From Akkermansiaceae bacterium (lineage in GTDB: Bacteria; Verrucomicrobiota; Verrucomicrobiia; Verrucomicrobiales; Akkermansiaceae), in contig WTJZ01000039.1 of NCBI GenBank assembly GCA_011524615.1, forward strand, positions 1-7,569: 7,569 nt of DNA, read 5' to 3'. Shown in pieces: positions 5,689 through 7,569 of the stretch (positions are counted from its first letter, which is position 1; each line of letters opens with the position of its first letter). The position numbers and the translations under genes are program-made. The notes beneath the pieces were generated by a model that was given only the letters and a program-made list of their open reading frames with translations, was not told the origin of the DNA and searched no databases.

Positions 5689-6707
5689 ACCTGCGAGACA
5701 TTCAACTCATCAACCTTCAATGGTTGGTGAACTGTACGCAGATCCAGATCAAACATCAGCTCCTGATCAGTGGCAGGAGTAGATTTCACTGTAGGCTTGA
5801 TCAGGTTTGAGACCACCTCGACAGAGGCGATTCCCTTATTAATACTGACAAGGTGCATCAACCCATTGCCTCCAAATGGTTCCCACTGCGCATTGAACAT
5901 GACTTGCTGACATACAGACCCGTCAGATCTGACATCGCGGCGTAAGCTCTGCGTCAGGTAATAGGCGTCCTTTGCTTGGCCTGAGATCGGCGACTTTTCA
6001 TAGGGCTTATGATGGCCATTGTAAGTTAATACGATATTAGAGCATCGTGAGACCAACTTGGTCCATAGATCCTCCCCACAATTCACTCCCCCTAATTGAT
6101 GTGCAATGTCGAAGAGGTAAGGACTCCCTGGGCTCGAGACCTGACTACGCCTCGCCTCACCATTAGCCGTGTAGAGCGTAGAGTAATGATCGATGAAGTC
6201 ATGAGTCAGGAGGATTGTAGGATGCTGGTCATATTGATCCATCACATCACGAGCCCAATCGACCACTTCATTACGGGGCCCAAACTCTAGGGACAAGACT
6301 TGCCATGTCTCTGCGCCGATCTTGATCTGATAGAGAGCATTACATACACTCCCCTTTTCAAAGCTCTCCACTAAAGCCTTGTCATTCAACGGGTTTTGCC
6401 CTGGCTGAAAGTGCTTATCCAAAAGCGTAAATCGATCTGAACTGAGATAATCAAAGCCTAAATCATGATTACCAAGGGTCACGAAGTACGGGAGAAGCCC
6501 ATCAAGCTTGGCGAATGCGCGCCTTGCTAGTGCCCACTCAGGAGCGGTATTGGTATTCGTCAAGTCTCCTAATTGAAGTACTGCATGAATCCCTAATCGC
6601 GTCTTATTCTTCAGGATCCAGTCCATCATCCCCTCTAGGACATGATAGTTCGCAGGATCTCCAGTATAAAACTGAATATCAGGTATGACTATAAAGGCAC
6701 TTCTCAT
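5685..6707 (-). CDS. Calcineurin-like metallophosphoesterase, 340 aa
   Basis: The metallophosphatase motifs appear in order: PDIQFY (9-14; Asp10, with Gln12 in place of the usual His), LQLGDLTN (44-51; Asp48), TLGNHD (77-82; Asn80, His81), LLTHD (166-170; His169) and NGHHKPYE (230-237). These would bind a two-metal centre that hydrolyses phosphate esters. The D-x-Q variant of motif I is known in some subfamilies of this fold. The substrate cannot be told from the sequence. There is no signal peptide or membrane helix at the listed ATG, and the hydrophobic start FIVIPDIQ is the first beta strand, so the enzyme is probably cytoplasmic. The C-terminal 60 residues (after about 280) form a tail past the catalytic core. 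The last 4 nt overlap the trpC stop in convergent orientation. No clear Shine-Dalgarno sequence precedes the ATG. It is transcribed divergently from the 6829-7359 gene. Confidence 0.92.
   Translation of the reverse strand: MRSAFIVIPDIQFYTGDPANYHVLEGMMDWILKNKTRLGIHAVLQLGDLTNTNTAPEWALARRAFAKLDGLLPYFVTLGNHDLGFDYLSSDRFTLLDKHFQPGQNPLNDKALVESFEKGSVCNALYQIKIGAETWQVLSLEFGPRNEVVDWARDVMDQYDQHPTILLTHDFIDHYSTLYTANGEARRSQVSSPGSPYLFDIAHQLGGVNCGEDLWTKLVSRCSNIVLTYNGHHKPYEKSPISGQAKDAYYLTQSLRRDVRSDGSVCQQVMFNAQWEPFGGNGLMHLVSINKGIASVEVVSNLIKPTVKSTPATDQELMFDLDLRTVHQPLKVDELNVSQV
5707..5730. other. Hairpin just past the trpC stop, inside the phosphoesterase gene
   Basis: TCATCAACC (5707-5715) and GGTTGGTGA (5722-5730) form a 9-bp stem with one G-U pair and a 6-nt loop, 18 nt after the trpC stop. 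No T-run follows, so it is not a standard intrinsic terminator. It may mark the trpC transcript end, or it may be chance inside the codons for the phosphoesterase C-terminus. Confidence 0.3.
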
Positions 6708-6828
6708 CTATGATCCAATTAAACATAACTACCTCTCAACAAAAGGATTTTACTGTTAACTTTTCGTCACATTTTTTGATACCACTTTTCAGTTGCATGG
6801 AGTGGATAGATTGGCTTTGTTATGCGCA

Positions 6829-7359
6829 ATGCCGAGGAAGAAGAAAAAGCATCATGCGCGACGTGTCATTAAACCTGCGAAAGCACATCGCAATAAGATT
6901 CTTAACCGAGATCTGGATGCCGCTTATAATCACTTCTGCGGCACCCGTCTCCATAGCGTACTCGTCCATCTCGAGAGTATATCAGAGGACTGCACTCTGG
7001 CAAAAGGGTATTACCTAGCACTCAAATGCGAAATCGCCAACCGCCGAGCAAAGAAGCATAAGGGAGACATGCGCGCCAAACTCTATCGAGAAAAGGTCAA
7101 GTATCTCCTCCAACTTATCTCTCATTGCCAACTCTACAACTACCGCATCGAGCGTGCCGTCTCTTATGAAACCGGCGGACCAAGCAATATCGTCTATTGC
7201 TACCTCCCCGGATGTGAGCAAATCAGCTGGCATGCCTCTATCGGTAAGCTCCCCATTCCCGAGGCTACTGATGACTGGGATGAGAAGAAGTTTACAACGC
7301 TGAAGAAATTAGAAGAAGGCCTGAAAAAGGAGTTCTACTTCGACTCTGTCCCCACCTAG
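6829..7359 (+). CDS. Small basic, cysteine-containing protein of unknown function, 176 aa
   Basis: I do not recognise it. From the ATG at 6829 the protein begins with a strongly basic tail (residues 1-23, MPRKKKKHHARR and onward), suggesting nucleic acid binding or a disordered tail. A mainly helical middle follows (about 24-108) with a second basic patch (NRRAKKHKGDMRAKLYREK, 71-89). A C-terminal domain follows (about 109-176) with GGPSNIVYCYLPGCEQISWH (116-135) and a charged final helix. Six cysteines (37, 55, 67, 100, 124, 129) are spread out; none forms an obvious CxxC zinc pair, though C124 and C129 are five apart. No signal peptide or membrane helix is seen. A TTG at 6793 could extend it by 12 residues, but neither start has a Shine-Dalgarno sequence, and the basic tail after the ATG looks like a natural N-terminus. 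The long open frame, protein-like composition and downstream hairpin support a real gene. Confidence 0.75.
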   Translation: MPRKKKKHHARRVIKPAKAHRNKILNRDLDAAYNHFCGTRLHSVLVHLESISEDCTLAKGYYLALKCEIANRRAKKHKGDMRAKLYREKVKYLLQLISHCQLYNYRIERAVSYETGGPSNIVYCYLPGCEQISWHASIGKLPIPEATDDWDEKKFTTLKKLEEGLKKEFYFDSVPT

Positions 7360-7392
7360 GTTACATCAGAGACTAGGTCAGTAATCAGGAGT

Positions 7393-7422
7393 AGCTCGTG
7401 CACACATCGCACGAGCTCATTT
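7393..7422 (+). terminator. Probable terminator hairpin after the 6829-7359 gene
   Basis: AGCTCGTGC (7393-7401) and GCACGAGCT (7409-7417) form a perfect 9-bp GC-rich stem with a 7-nt loop, 34 nt after the stop codon. The following CATTTAAT is only a weak U-run, so efficiency is uncertain. The minus-strand side has no U-run. Confidence 0.5.
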
Positions 7423-7440
7423 AATGATGGGCATCATAGT

Positions 7441-7544
7441 GACCGATCTGCTCACTCAGGCATTTTTCCCATGAGAGCGAGCGAGTAACAACACGCTCTC
7501 CTCATCAGGTACGTCCCCTGAGTCCCCCTAATAGCCAAGCGGTC
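7441..7544. other. Three nested complementary segments, possible structured RNA or leader
   Basis: Three perfect stems nest inside one another: GACCG (7441-7445) with CGGTC (7540-7544); ACTCAGG (7454-7460) with CCTGAGT (7517-7523); GAGAGCG (7473-7479) with CGCTCTC (7494-7500), the last closing a 14-nt loop. Internal loops of 8-16 nt separate them. No convincing reading frame covers the region, and it follows a probable terminator. It could be a small RNA or the 5' leader of a plus-strand gene beyond the window. No known riboswitch or RNA family was recognised, and the strand is unknown. Confidence 0.3.
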
Positions 7545-7569
7545 TGCTATTTTCTCAAACAAAAAGCAT

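Noticed and set aside
6710..7018. A 102-codon plus-strand frame overlapping the 6829-7359 gene.
   Set aside because: It is in another frame, its composition is unlike a stable protein, and the longer basic protein explains the region better.
7424..7474. A 16-codon plus-strand frame starting MMGIIVTDLL, as a possible leader peptide.
   Set aside because: No Shine-Dalgarno sequence, no run of regulatory codons, and the downstream gene is outside the window.
7513..7523. GTCCCCTGAG resembles a stretch of E. coli 6S RNA.
   Set aside because: The match is a short word only; the long closing stem and central bubble of 6S RNA cannot be shown within the window.
7467..7525. Minus-strand CTGATGA followed by a stem and later GAAA, resembling a hammerhead ribozyme core.
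   Set aside because: GAAA does not directly follow the stem, and no third stem with a cleavage site could be placed.
7452..7569. Minus-strand frame open from the right window edge to a TGA at 7452 (38 codons), possibly the end of a gene.
   Set aside because: An open stretch this short at an edge is expected by chance over six frames, and no family resemblance was seen. It remains possible.
7525..7569. tRNA-like D-arm sequence AGCCAAGCGGT near the right edge.
   Set aside because: No acceptor or anticodon arm of proper form follows, so it does not fold as a tRNA.

Overview
The window reads as ordinary bacterial chromosome. The likeliest host is a member of the Verrucomicrobiota, perhaps near Opitutae/Puniceicoccales. 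This is an inference from three things: a murD gene followed directly by a membrane-anchored LysM protein, several conserved-looking proteins that match no well-known family, and the near absence of Shine-Dalgarno sequences. No 16S rRNA gene or other decisive marker is present. No transposase, integrase, CRISPR array or phage gene was seen.

Left part, about 1-2300. The 3' end of an unidentified plus-strand gene stops at 77 and meets a strong bidirectional terminator (115-152). Minus-strand genes follow: an acidic 182-residue protein of unknown function with a TTG start, then acpP (acyl carrier protein) with its own terminator, then a 381-residue two-helix membrane protein. The extracytoplasmic part of that membrane protein is a tandem duplication of a unit of about 110 residues.

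Middle, about 2393-4772. murD (cytoplasmic peptidoglycan precursor synthesis) and a LysM protein (type II membrane topology, peptidoglycan binding) form a two-gene minus-strand unit with an 8-nt gap. Upstream lies a tRNA-Gly(GCC) gene with encoded CCA, a good sigma70-type promoter and its own terminator, so it is a separate transcription unit from murD.

Right part, 4867 to the end. trpC (indole-3-glycerol phosphate synthase) is a single plus-strand gene. It converges on a calcineurin-like metallophosphoesterase gene, and the two stop codons overlap by 4 nt. Divergent from the phosphoesterase is a small basic, cysteine-containing protein of unknown function (6829-7359), followed by a hairpin. 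The last 200 bases have no convincing gene but contain three nested complementary segments (7441-7544) that could be a structured RNA or leader.

The genes work in core processes: cell wall (murD, LysM), lipid synthesis (acpP), tryptophan synthesis (trpC) and translation (tRNA-Gly). I see no clearly new multi-gene system. The parts most worth a second look are the duplicated membrane protein, the nested pairing at the right edge and the unrecognised 6829-7359 gene. No gene-free stretch exceeds about 210 bases.
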